From Dokdonia pacifica (GTDB lineage Bacteria > Bacteroidota > Bacteroidia > Flavobacteriales > Flavobacteriaceae): a stretch of DNA of 64,000 bases. Each line of letters opens with the position of its first letter. Positions within the stretch are counted from its first letter, which is position 1. The translations under genes were made by a program, and so were the position numbers. Below are positions 36,541 through 44,575 of the stretch, one piece after another. The notes beneath the pieces are model-generated. The model had not been told where the DNA came from and ran no database searches. It worked only from the letters and a program-made list of their open reading frames with translations. The stretch lies in contig NZ_FZNY01000001.1 of NCBI RefSeq assembly GCF_900188275.1, positions 930,001 through 994,000 on the forward strand, read 5' to 3'.

Positions 36541-37689
36541 GTGCAAACGCATTACGATTATATCATTCTTGGAGGCGGTCTTTCTGGACTTACTTTGGCC
36601 TATCGGATGGCGCAAGATTCGTTTTTTGACACAAAATCTATTCTTATTATTGATCAGTCGGCAAAGGAAGAAAATGATCGCACTTGGTGTTTCTGGGAGT
36701 CGCAACCTGATATTTTTGAAGATACCGTTTCGCATCGCTGGCCTATCATCGGATTTAAAAGTCCTGTATTTTCTGATGAGATTGCAATACAACCGTATAC
36801 CTATAAAAAAATTGAAGGTGCAGATTTTTACGCTTTCGCGAAAGCGTACCTAGCCACTAAACCGCATATTTCATTTTTACAGGAACACGTTACTGATATA
36901 CAAGAACATACAGGCAAGGTAACGGTGACTACCACACAGCAAACACTCACTGCAGATCGTGTATGCAATAGTTTTCTACAACTAACCACCTTAGAAAAAC
37001 AGTCCCAACATCAGTATTTAAAGCAACATTTTATTGGATGGTTTATCAGGACAGAAACACCTGTTTTTGATCCTGAGGTTGCCACTTTTATGGATTTTAC
37101 AGTGCCACAAAAAGGAAATTGCCGATTTATGTATGTGTTACCTACTTCACCTACAGAGGCCTTGTTTGAATATACCTTGTTTTCTAAAGAGCTTCTTGAA
37201 GATACCGAATATGAAACGGCAATTCAAAAATATTTATCCAATAAAGGCATATTGCAATATAGCATTGAAGCAAAAGAACAAGGAGATATTCCTATGTCTT
37301 CCTATCGTTTTGATAAGCATAATTCCAAACGAATTATTCATATAGGCAGTGCTGGAGGATGGACCAAAGCAAGTACAGGATTTACCTTTAAACATACCCT
37401 AAAAAAGACAGCGATCCTTGTTGATTTTCTAAAAACAGGGAAAGACTTACGTGCATTTTCAAAACGCACACGTTTCTGGTGGTATGATCTTTTACTGGTA
37501 GATGTATTATACCGTAAAAATCATTTGGGCGCTCCTATATTTGGCGAAATGTTTAAAAACAATCCTACCGATCGTATTTTTAGGTTTCTGGATGATGAGA
37601 CGACTTTTAAAGAGGAGTTACAGATTATCTGGAGCTTACCGAAAAAGGAGTTTATCAAGGCGGTTTTTAGTAGGTTGTTTAGGTTATAA
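36541..37689 (+). CDS. crtY: Lycopene cyclase (carotenoid synthesis)
   Basis: A 382-residue FAD-dependent cyclase converting lycopene to beta-carotene. The N-terminal dinucleotide-binding motif is YIILGGGLSGLTLAYRMA (residues 6-23). CrtY-family motifs follow: SAKEENDRTWCFWE, HFIGWFIRTETPVFDPEVATFMDF, FMYVLPTSPTEALFEYTLFS, GDIPMSSYRF and HIGSAGGWTKASTGFTF. Length is normal. The start is GTG. An in-frame palindrome at 36834 encodes YAFAKAYLA. In proteorhodopsin-bearing flavobacteria beta-carotene feeds both retinal and pigment synthesis, but no other carotenoid gene is in the window. Confidence 0.92.
   Translation: MQTHYDYIILGGGLSGLTLAYRMAQDSFFDTKSILIIDQSAKEENDRTWCFWESQPDIFEDTVSHRWPIIGFKSPVFSDEIAIQPYTYKKIEGADFYAFAKAYLATKPHISFLQEHVTDIQEHTGKVTVTTTQQTLTADRVCNSFLQLTTLEKQSQHQYLKQHFIGWFIRTETPVFDPEVATFMDFTVPQKGNCRFMYVLPTSPTEALFEYTLFSKELLEDTEYETAIQKYLSNKGILQYSIEAKEQGDIPMSSYRFDKHNSKRIIHIGSAGGWTKASTGFTFKHTLKKTAILVDFLKTGKDLRAFSKRTRFWWYDLLLVDVLYRKNHLGAPIFGEMFKNNPTDRIFRFLDDETTFKEELQIIWSLPKKEFIKAVFSRLFRL
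36834..36843. repeat. In-frame TTTCGCGAAA copy in crtY
   Basis: TACGCTTTCG plus its exact complement (20 bp); encodes YAFAKAY. Confidence 0.9.
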
Positions 37690-37690
37690 G

Positions 37691-38443
37691 TTACATCCCG
37701 CGTTCCTTCTGAATAGTTTCGTAAGCCTCCTGTACTTTTCTAAATTTATCTTCGGCGCCTTTACGATAGGCTTCATCCATATGTTGTAGTTTGTCTGGAT
37801 GGTATTTTTTTGCCATGGTACGAAACGCTTTCTTCACCTCATCATTGGTTGCATCTTTTTGGATCTCTAAAATTTTATACGCGCTATCGGCATTTTTAAA
37901 GAACATCGCTTTGATACTTTCAAAATCTTGATGGTTTACTCTAAAGTAGCCTGCAATTTCTGACATGATATTTACTTCAGGTTCGCTTACTTTACCATCG
38001 GCTTGAGCGATTCCGAATAAGAAATGTAAAATCTGTAATCGTACTTCGTAACGTGTACGCATATTTAAATACTGACAGATACGAGCGGCAGAGATTTCTC
38101 GTTTTTTTATCACATCATTAAAGGTCCTAAATGTAGCATTAGCACGCTCTTTACCATATGCTCTTACAAAATACTGACGTGCATAATCTAATTCTGTTTG
38201 GCTCACAGTACCATCGGCCTTAATTACAATAGAGGCCAGTGAGAGTAAGTTTAATTCAAAATCACCTGGAGATACTGTATCTCTAGTGGCTTGGTCAAAG
38301 ACGTCTCTAAAACCTTTGCGTGGCTGTCCTTCTTTTTTAGGAAAGAATATGCTATCGGCTGCACTTCCTAGCAAATAACCCGCTATAGCGCCAAATATTC
38401 CACGTATAGAAAATCCAATAATAGCGCCTAAATATTTAATCAT
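37691..38443 (-). CDS. TerB-DnaJ domain protein (DjlA-like)
   Basis: A 250-residue protein. A short hydrophobic N-terminus (IIGFSIRGIFGAIAGYLLGSAADS) may anchor it in the membrane. A TerB-like helical domain covers about 55-175 (LLSLASIVIKADGTVSQTELDYARQYFVR ... IAQADGKVSEPEVNIMSEIAGYF). A C-terminal J domain follows at about 185-248 with the HPD motif (MAKKYHPDKLQHM). It is probably a DnaK co-chaperone at the membrane. It is convergent with crtY, only 1 base between the genes. Confidence 0.93.
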   Translation of the reverse strand: MIKYLGAIIGFSIRGIFGAIAGYLLGSAADSIFFPKKEGQPRKGFRDVFDQATRDTVSPGDFELNLLSLASIVIKADGTVSQTELDYARQYFVRAYGKERANATFRTFNDVIKKREISAARICQYLNMRTRYEVRLQILHFLFGIAQADGKVSEPEVNIMSEIAGYFRVNHQDFESIKAMFFKNADSAYKILEIQKDATNDEVKKAFRTMAKKYHPDKLQHMDEAYRKGAEDKFRKVQEAYETIQKERGM

Positions 38444-38602
38444 TTATAATTTCTTATGTCTAGAGAACCACAAAAGTAAGGGTTCTAGTATATATGACGC
38501 TAGATTGTTTGTATTGTTACGAATATTTTTTAAGAATAGTGTATTCAATATAATGTCATAAACTGCCAAAATTACTGACTGTCATTTGAGGTACACTTTT
38601 TG

Positions 38603-38610
38603 TACCTTTG
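38603..38610 (+). promoter_or_regulatory. -7 box upstream of the bacilliredoxin gene
   Basis: TACCTTTG matches TAnnTTTG exactly and ends 20 bases before the ATG at 38630. A TTTG lies at 38585, a little too close for an ideal -33. Confidence 0.5.
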
Positions 38611-38629
38611 TACTCAAAATAAATTGATT

Positions 38630-39040
38630 ATGTATCCAGCAGATTTAGTAAAACCAATGCGTGAACACCTTACCAATAATGGCTTCACCGAATTACATAC
38701 AACAGACGACGTACACGCAGCTATGAAAAAAGAAGGAACAACTCTTATGGTTGTAAATTCTGTTTGTGGTTGTGCCGCTCGTAATGCACGCCCAGCAGCA
38801 GTACATGCTATACACAATGGAAAAAAGCCTGATAATATTTATACTGTATTTGCAGGTGTAGATGCCGAAGCAACAGATCTTGCTCGTAGTTTTATGGTTC
38901 CGTTTCCTCCTTCTAGTCCTTCTATGGCATTATTTAAAGATGGAGAACTTGTTCATATGCTAGAGCGTCACCATATTGAAGGACGTCCAGCAGAGATGAT
39001 TGCAGAAAATCTTATCGATGCTTTTGATGAGCATTGCTAA
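38630..39040 (+). CDS. Bacilliredoxin (BrxA/BrxB family)
   Basis: A 136-residue thioredoxin-fold protein removing bacillithiol from oxidised proteins. The CGC redox motif is C46-G-C48 in VVNSVCGCAARNARPAA. MYPADLVKPMREHLTNNGF at the N-terminus and FPPSSPSMALFKDGELVHMLERHHIEG later are family hallmarks. I use the ATG at 38630, not the upstream TTG at 38600, because the promoter -7 box lies between them and the family begins at MYP. A strong terminator follows, so the gene is monocistronic. Confidence 0.95.
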   Translation: MYPADLVKPMREHLTNNGFTELHTTDDVHAAMKKEGTTLMVVNSVCGCAARNARPAAVHAIHNGKKPDNIYTVFAGVDAEATDLARSFMVPFPPSSPSMALFKDGELVHMLERHHIEGRPAEMIAENLIDAFDEHC

Positions 39041-39065
39041 TACGGTATGTGTTTAAAAATTATAG

Positions 39066-39095
39066 AAACCGTTCTGTTTTAGAACGGTTTTTTTA
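39066..39095 (+). terminator. Intrinsic terminator after bacilliredoxin
   Basis: Perfect 10-bp stem AAACCGTTCT/AGAACGGTTT (39066-39075, 39081-39090) with a T-rich tail. Confidence 0.93.
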
Positions 39096-39100
39096 TTTTT

Positions 39101-39153
39101 ACGCTTTCAGCATCGCTGAAGTTTATACTGAGTTTATCGACGTACGAAAGCAT
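39101..39153. repeat. Degenerate long-loop palindrome relative (copy E3)
   Basis: ACGCTTTC at the left and CGAAAGC at the right, separated by about 35 bases with AGCATCGCTGAAG and GTTTATCGACGTA. It looks like a short, degraded form of E1 and E2. It lies right before the plsC start. Confidence 0.45.
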
Positions 39154-39157
39154 TCTC

Positions 39158-39910
39158 ATGAGAAAAATTATAGCATACCCAGTAACCATTCTATACTACC
39201 TCTTATTTGGGTTTACATTAGTTTTTTTCCATCCTATACAATGGATTTGTCTTCGTGTGTTTGGATATCACGCCCATAAAAAAAGTGTAGATGTCCTTAA
39301 TTTCTTTTTGCTTCGCTGCCTTAATGTGTTAGGAACTCGTTTTCATTTTGAAAACCCACACAAGATTTCTTTAGACCAACCTTGTATTATTGTGGCCAAT
39401 CATCAAGGTACGTATGATATTCCGCCTATAATCTGGTACTTGCGACATTTACATCCTAAGTTTATTAGTAAAAAGGAATTGGGAAAAGGGATTCCTAGTA
39501 TTTCATTTAATCTAAAGTATGGAGGTTCTGTCTTAATAGATCGTAAAGACAAGGTTCAGGCTGTACAAGCCATAAAAGATCTTACCACATACTTAAACAA
39601 GCATAATCGCTCGGTAGTTATATTTGCTGAAGGCACTCGGAGCCGCGATGGAGTTCCTATGCGATTTGCAACAGCAGGTTTAAAAACGCTTTTTGAAGCA
39701 ATGCCAACGGCGCTTATTGTTCCTGTTACAATCAATAACTCATGGAAATTAAACAAATGGGGAGGTTTTCCGATGGATATTGGAGTACGCATGCATCATA
39801 AAGTACACGAGCCTTTTCTTGTAAGTAGTGCACCCGTAGAGACCTTAATTTCTAACGTAGAATCTGTAGTTTTACAAGACTTCACCGAAATACGAGAACG
39901 CAGGAAATGA
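39158..39910 (+). CDS. plsC: 1-acyl-sn-glycerol-3-phosphate acyltransferase
   Basis: A 250-residue membrane-associated acyltransferase making phosphatidic acid. An N-terminal hydrophobic helix is at about 5-25. The HX4D motif sits in NHQGTYDIPP, the GxxFIxR-like segment is GGSVLIDRKD, and the EGTRS motif is FAEGTRSRDGVPM; VPVTINNSW follows. Length is typical. The next gene overlaps it by 4 bases (ATGA), so the two are coupled. Confidence 0.95.
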   Translation: MRKIIAYPVTILYYLLFGFTLVFFHPIQWICLRVFGYHAHKKSVDVLNFFLLRCLNVLGTRFHFENPHKISLDQPCIIVANHQGTYDIPPIIWYLRHLHPKFISKKELGKGIPSISFNLKYGGSVLIDRKDKVQAVQAIKDLTTYLNKHNRSVVIFAEGTRSRDGVPMRFATAGLKTLFEAMPTALIVPVTINNSWKLNKWGGFPMDIGVRMHHKVHEPFLVSSAPVETLISNVESVVLQDFTEIRERRK

Positions 39911-40731
39911 GTAAAAAAAAGAAAAAGAATAAAGGCAAGAAAAAAAATAAAGCTAGGAAGTACAAATATTATACATTCCAAGAATCAAATAATCCTGCAG
40001 CTGATCTTCGCAAATTACTCCTACAAATAACAATAGGTATTGGAATTATTATTCCTTTTTTTAATACCACTTCCATATTTAGATTTGTTGCTCTTGCCGG
40101 ATTTTTGATTGCAGTTCATGGGATTATTTCCCTTGTAAGAAGAAGTGATTCTATTCTTTTCCATTACTTCCCTACTAAATATGAGCATGAGTCTAATCCA
40201 ACATTTGGTGATAAGATTTTTGAACATATAGGGGGTGGATTATTTGGCATAGGGCTTTTCTCTTTAATTTTCAGAATCATTCCTTTAGATAATACCATAG
40301 GAGGGTTAGAGTTGTTTTTTATCTCATCTGGATTGGGTTTTGTGCTAGGACTTTTAATTGCTTTTGTTATTAGGATTATACGCCCTAGTGTTTTTGATAG
40401 TAATAGACGCCGAATGGGAGTGATCGGAACATATTCGCTTGGTTTAGCACTTTTATTTGCATCATTAGCTTCCTTTATCAATGAAAAAAAAGCAAGTGAC
40501 ACTATTACTAAAAAGGATGTTGAGATTGTATCTAAATCTTCAAATACCAGAAAAAAAGATTCTTATTATATCTTTATTCTTATTGAGGGAGAAGAAGAAC
40601 GTCTTGAATTGAAAAAAAGTGCATGGGATGCTTTGAATGAAGGCGATATGCTTACGTTAGAACTTAAAAATGGTTATTTTAATTATCCTTTTATTACCAA
40701 TTTTGAAAAGATTAAATCAGGGCAATGGTAA
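39907..40731 (+). CDS. Membrane protein of unknown function
   Basis: A 274-residue protein with a very lysine-rich N-terminus (SKKKKKNKGKKKNKARK). About five membrane helices lie at residues 38-55, 57-75, 107-125, 135-155 and 170-190. A C-terminal soluble stretch follows (about 205-274; YYIFILIEGEEERLELKKSAWDALNEGD). No family recognised. Overlaps plsC by 4 bases and is followed 20 bases later by an HD hydrolase, so it is the middle of a three-gene operon. Confidence 0.75.
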   Translation: MSKKKKKNKGKKKNKARKYKYYTFQESNNPAADLRKLLLQITIGIGIIIPFFNTTSIFRFVALAGFLIAVHGIISLVRRSDSILFHYFPTKYEHESNPTFGDKIFEHIGGGLFGIGLFSLIFRIIPLDNTIGGLELFFISSGLGFVLGLLIAFVIRIIRPSVFDSNRRRMGVIGTYSLGLALLFASLASFINEKKASDTITKKDVEIVSKSSNTRKKDSYYIFILIEGEEERLELKKSAWDALNEGDMLTLELKNGYFNYPFITNFEKIKSGQW

Positions 40732-40751
40732 CATTTATATAAAGATTATAC

Positions 40752-41405
40752 ATGACAGATCAACAACTTATAGACAACACAATTTCGTTTGTAAAAAGAA
40801 CACTCGCCAATGCCGAAGGGGGTCACGATTGGTTTCATATAGAACGTGTATATAAAAATGCGCTTTTAATTGCTAAAGGAGAGCCTGTAGATGGTCTTAC
40901 AGTAGCATTAGGAGCTTTATTACATGATATTGCAGATTCAAAATTTTTTAATGGCGATGAAACCATAGCACCTAAAATGGCAAGTGAGTTTTTATTAAGT
41001 CAGAATACAGACAGTGTTGTTATAGAACATGTGATCCAGATTATAAAAAATATCTCTTTTAAAGGCGGAAACAAAGAGCAAACATTTACTTCGCCTGAGT
41101 TAGATGTTGTGCAAGATGCAGACAGACTAGATGCTTTAGGAGCTATTGGTATTGCTAGAACATTTAATTACGGTGGGTTTAAGAATAGAAAATTATATGA
41201 TCCTTCTATTGAGCCTCAGTTGGATATGACACCAGCGGAGTACAAAGCATCAACAGCTCCTACAATTAATCATTTTTATGAAAAACTTCTTCTTCTTAAA
41301 GATAGAATGAACACAAAAACTGGGCGTTCTATAGCAGAAAAACGCCACCAATACATGGAGGCGTTTTTAAAACAATTTTATGCTGAATGGGAAGGAAAGC
41401 TTTAA
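40752..41405 (+). CDS. HD-domain phosphohydrolase
   Basis: A 217-residue metal-dependent hydrolase. The HD signature is visible: GGHDWFHIERVYKNALLIA (first His), ALLHDIADSKFF (HD pair), VVQDADRLDALGAIGIART (final Asp). This is the YedJ-type uncharacterised HD family; the substrate may be a nucleotide. It is the last gene of the plsC operon and is convergent with the plug-domain array. Confidence 0.9.
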   Translation: MTDQQLIDNTISFVKRTLANAEGGHDWFHIERVYKNALLIAKGEPVDGLTVALGALLHDIADSKFFNGDETIAPKMASEFLLSQNTDSVVIEHVIQIIKNISFKGGNKEQTFTSPELDVVQDADRLDALGAIGIARTFNYGGFKNRKLYDPSIEPQLDMTPAEYKASTAPTINHFYEKLLLLKDRMNTKTGRSIAEKRHQYMEAFLKQFYAEWEGKL

Positions 41406-41436
41406 GTATAAACTTTGGCTCTATACCTAAAGCGTA

Positions 41437-43878
41437 TTATAAAAGAATCTTTCCTAAAGTTACTTTGTCTGATTGATTAAATAACTTCACCACTTTTACT
41501 TCTTTGGTTTGTTTTGAAGTTCCATAATTTCTGTATACAGTATACTTCAAGAATGGAGGCAATACATAATCTCCTGCATCTCCCAGATATTGTACATTAA
41601 TTAACCATTCTCCTTTTGGAGCGTCGTCTATAATAAACTCTTCTGTTTGGAAACCTTGAGCTAATTCTTGTTCTAGTCTTTCTTTACTATCTTCTAGTGT
41701 ATGTGCCCATTTAAAGAATTTCTTATCTGGATTTACAAATTGGAATTCAAAAGGTACCGTTTTATCAGACCACTCAATAACCATTCGAATATCTAGATCA
41801 AAATCTGTTGTGAGCCACTCATTAGGTAATCTCTCAAAATCAATTTTATCTTTATGAAGAACCACTAAATGTTTAAGCTCGCTTTGTAATGGTTTTTCTA
41901 AACCATCAAAATTAACTCCTTTAATTTGCTCTCCGAGCATATTGATATATAACTCTAGTGCTTGATTATATTTTCCTACTTCTTTTTCTTGATATATTAA
42001 AGCAAGATCACGGTATGATTGTGCTTCAGAAGGTGCAATTTTTAAAATACGCTCATATACCCATGCTGCTTTTTGAGCATCCCCACCTACTTCATATAAA
42101 TAGGCAAGTGTGCGTAATGCTTTTGTGTTATTTCTAGAAATATACGCTAAGTCTTCTCGTACTTTATTTGCTAAGTTTTTATCTACTTGATCAAAATGTT
42201 TTGCGACATCAACATAAAATTCTAATGGTGAAGATTGTGTTCTAGATATCTTTTGATATAGTTTAAATTGATCTTCAGGCTTAGGAAGTTTGCGCATACG
42301 CAAGATATATCCAGGCGTAACATCTTGTATGTTCTGGACGGCAACATCTGCATAATCATTTCCTTTTACAAGTGCTGTATTTTCTTTTTTCTTATCGGTT
42401 TTACGATATACTTGGTCTTTTGTCTTTATAATAAAAGCACCTCCTGCAGCAATAGTTCCATAACGTGAATTAGCCATTACAGATTTTAATACAGAAATAC
42501 TTGCGATTTGTTGTACATCTAGAAAGTTAGGTACATCTTGATACACGGCTCCGTTAATCACCCAAATAGGTGGGATATCATTAGTAATAGATTGATTTCC
42601 TCCTCTAATTCTATACACTACTTCACTTCCGCTATATAATCCTCCTTCTACAGATACTCCCGATACTTTTCCTTGAATAAGTTGTTGTAATGTTGTTGCG
42701 CCGGCAGCAAAATCTTCTTCATTAAGCTCACTTACAGTATATCCTAATTTATCTTTATTTTCTCTACCGTTACTCGTTTCGATGGTATTGTCTACTCTTT
42801 TGTTTCCTTCTAAAACAACTTCACTTAACTCGTCACTCTTTGAGATAATCTCAACGGTACCTATATCTTTGTTTTCTACTAAAACTTCTTTAGAGAAATA
42901 TCCTATTTTATTAATGACAAGGATATCTCCCACAGCTGCTATTATAGCAAATTTCCCTTGTGCATTAGTAGTCACTTCATCAAAACTACCTTTCTTTGTA
43001 ATTACTACATCTCTTAAAGGTCCTTTTAAATCTGTAATGGTTCCTGTGATTCCATTTTTAACAGCTTCTGCATTTAGCTCTTGAGGAGTAGAAGATATAT
43101 TTTTGATTTCACCGGTAGGTACATATTCTCCAGATGTATATTGTGCGAGCTTTTGCATATATGCCCCTGCATCTTTTTGTGTGATGCTAGAAACAGCATA
43201 TACAGGAGTATCTTGTTGTACACTTAATGTCCCATAATTAGGATCTCCATTAGAGGAAAATATAATAGCATCTGCTCTTGATGTATCTAAAATTCCATAA
43301 TTAGAAGGTCCTCTATATTCTAAGGAATTTATATGTGAGCGTAAACTTGATAAATCACCATCTTTAACAATGATGTTTTCCTCTTTTAGAATCTCATAAC
43401 CAAAAGCAATAAATTCTATTTTTAAGTTTTTATAGGAATCTACAAAACCCTGAATGTATGCAAGTTCTGCATCTACATCTCTTCCTAGCATATCTTCAGA
43501 TGTATCCCAAAAGAGTTTAACGGTTTTGATTGTCTTTTTCTTTGCTTCCTTTGTAGATGGTTCTAATTGTATAGTACTTGATCTATTAAATAAAGATCGT
43601 ACTGCTTTTGCGTCTAATGAGATAGTCTCATATCCTGCTGCACTAATGATTAATTCGCTTTTATCATCTAGTACTTCGTGGTATCTACGATAATTAAAAC
43701 GCCCTTTAGCATCTGTGATTTCACCTATTCCTTGATCGCTTACACCTACTTTGGCATTTACAATAGGTTGTTTTGTTTTGGCATTTACAACAGCTCCTCT
43801 AAAAACTGTTTGTGCTCCTACTATTGTAGTACATAATACTACTAATAATGTGATAATTGATTTTTGATTGATTTTCAT
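41437..43878 (-). CDS. Plug-domain array protein A (type I, one module)
   Basis: 813 residues; the last gene of the six-gene array. Signal peptide at 1-22 (VGAQ). Carboxypeptidase-regulatory-like domain at 25-105 (FRGAVVNAKTKQPIVNAKVG). von Willebrand A-like domain at 120-250, whose MIDAS is degenerate (D125-TSED, GPSNY, FSSNGD). SusC-type N-terminal domain at 277-358 (GTITDLKGPLRDVVITKKGS ... LSEVVLEG). TonB plug at 378-488 (LQQLIQGKVSGVSVEGGL, IRGGNQS, IWVINGAVY, SRYGTIAAGGAFIIKTK). The linker ALVKGNDY follows, then TPR-like repeats at about 520-690 and a DUF2135-like domain at about 705-775 (FEFQFVNPDKKFFKW ... FIIDDAPKGEWLINVQYLGD). No beta-barrel. Function unknown. Confidence 0.85.
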   Translation of the reverse strand: MKINQKSIITLLVVLCTTIVGAQTVFRGAVVNAKTKQPIVNAKVGVSDQGIGEITDAKGRFNYRRYHEVLDDKSELIISAAGYETISLDAKAVRSLFNRSSTIQLEPSTKEAKKKTIKTVKLFWDTSEDMLGRDVDAELAYIQGFVDSYKNLKIEFIAFGYEILKEENIIVKDGDLSSLRSHINSLEYRGPSNYGILDTSRADAIIFSSNGDPNYGTLSVQQDTPVYAVSSITQKDAGAYMQKLAQYTSGEYVPTGEIKNISSTPQELNAEAVKNGITGTITDLKGPLRDVVITKKGSFDEVTTNAQGKFAIIAAVGDILVINKIGYFSKEVLVENKDIGTVEIISKSDELSEVVLEGNKRVDNTIETSNGRENKDKLGYTVSELNEEDFAAGATTLQQLIQGKVSGVSVEGGLYSGSEVVYRIRGGNQSITNDIPPIWVINGAVYQDVPNFLDVQQIASISVLKSVMANSRYGTIAAGGAFIIKTKDQVYRKTDKKKENTALVKGNDYADVAVQNIQDVTPGYILRMRKLPKPEDQFKLYQKISRTQSSPLEFYVDVAKHFDQVDKNLANKVREDLAYISRNNTKALRTLAYLYEVGGDAQKAAWVYERILKIAPSEAQSYRDLALIYQEKEVGKYNQALELYINMLGEQIKGVNFDGLEKPLQSELKHLVVLHKDKIDFERLPNEWLTTDFDLDIRMVIEWSDKTVPFEFQFVNPDKKFFKWAHTLEDSKERLEQELAQGFQTEEFIIDDAPKGEWLINVQYLGDAGDYVLPPFLKYTVYRNYGTSKQTKEVKVVKLFNQSDKVTLGKILL

Positions 43879-44223
43879 ATAATAGCTGCTCTCTTTTATA
43901 TTTTTGATGTGAAATTATACTCTTATTGTATGTGATGTATATGGTTTAACCTTTTTTTATAACTCTTATTACAATAATTTTGAATTAATTAACAACTTAG
44001 CGTAGACAAAGGTATCACCCTCTCTCTAGTTATATTGTTAATCAGCGTTAATGAGTGTTAACATCATCTATTTTAAAAACAATAAGTCCTAAAACGTATT
44101 ACATTGTTACAATTTTTTTAATTAAAATTATAGGTTGTGATACGTTTTAGGACTTAGACTTCTTTGTTCTATAAAAGTTTAGTTCCTACTGGAAAAAAAG
44201 CAATTAAAATAATTTCATCTTTC
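43879..44223. other. Intergenic region between protein A and the peptide gene
   Basis: 345 bases, AT-rich. It contains the 17-bp inverted repeat at 44083-44156 (listed separately) and the 5' leader of protein A, which ends AAAAGAGAGCAGCTATTAT before the ATG and resembles the leaders of proteins C and D. No further gene is seen. Confidence 0.5.
44083..44156 (-). terminator. Long perfect inverted repeat after the peptide gene
   Basis: TAAGTCCTAAAACGTAT and its exact reverse complement (44083-44099, 44140-44156), 17 bp with a 40-base spacer and further weaker pairing inside. It lies about 70 bases after the stop of the cysteine-rich peptide gene and upstream of protein A. It may be a terminator, an RNA processing site or a regulator binding site. 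The T run after it is weak. Confidence 0.45.
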
Positions 44224-44403
44224 TTAACAGTTACAGTCGCAATTTCCGCCATATAATCCAGCTGTAAATGGATTACATATCGTAAATGCATCATCTGGGC
44301 AAACAATCCAACAACTTGGAACTGGACAACCGCCATTAATTGATTTTTTTTCTTCAGTGTTTAGAGACTTAGCTCCCTCAAGATTTAAAAGTGATTTTAA
44401 CAT
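44224..44403 (-). CDS. Cysteine-rich peptide with double-glycine leader (RiPP/bacteriocin-type precursor)
   Basis: 59 residues, ATG to TAA. The leader is MLKSLLNLEGAKSLNTEEKK then SINGG, matching the Bacteroidota GG-leader pattern (L.NL.GAK.L...E.K.I.GG) of natural-product precursors and ComC-like peptides. Cleavage after GG would release a 34-residue core: CPVPSCWIVCPDDAF, then TICNPFTAGLYGGNCDCNC. It holds six cysteines and ends CDCNC. Such leaders are cut and exported by peptidase-C39 ABC transporters (PCAT); none is in the window, nor any modification enzyme. It sits inside the plug-domain array. Family recognition rests on the leader pattern; the core is unlike any peptide I know. Confidence 0.82.
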   Translation of the reverse strand: MLKSLLNLEGAKSLNTEEKKSINGGCPVPSCWIVCPDDAFTICNPFTAGLYGGNCDCNC

Positions 44404-44526
44404 AACAATAATTTTTAAGATTAAGTACTTAAATTACATAAAAATTAATTATAAAATGCTGTTAATTAGGTTTTTAACATTTTCAATCACTTTTTATTTA
44501 GTAGTTTTTATTTATGTAAAAAGCAA

Positions 44527-44552
44527 GTATACGCTTTCGCGAAAGCGTATAC
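44527..44552 (-). terminator. 26-bp perfect palindrome, likely terminator after protein B
   Basis: GTATACGCTTTCG and its exact complement, the longest copy of the palindrome in the window. It lies 24 bases after the stop of protein B and is followed on the minus strand by TTGCTTTTT, so it can work as an intrinsic terminator separating the array's upper part from the peptide gene. Confidence 0.6.
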
Positions 44553-44575
44553 AACTAGATTCAGCTTACTCTATT

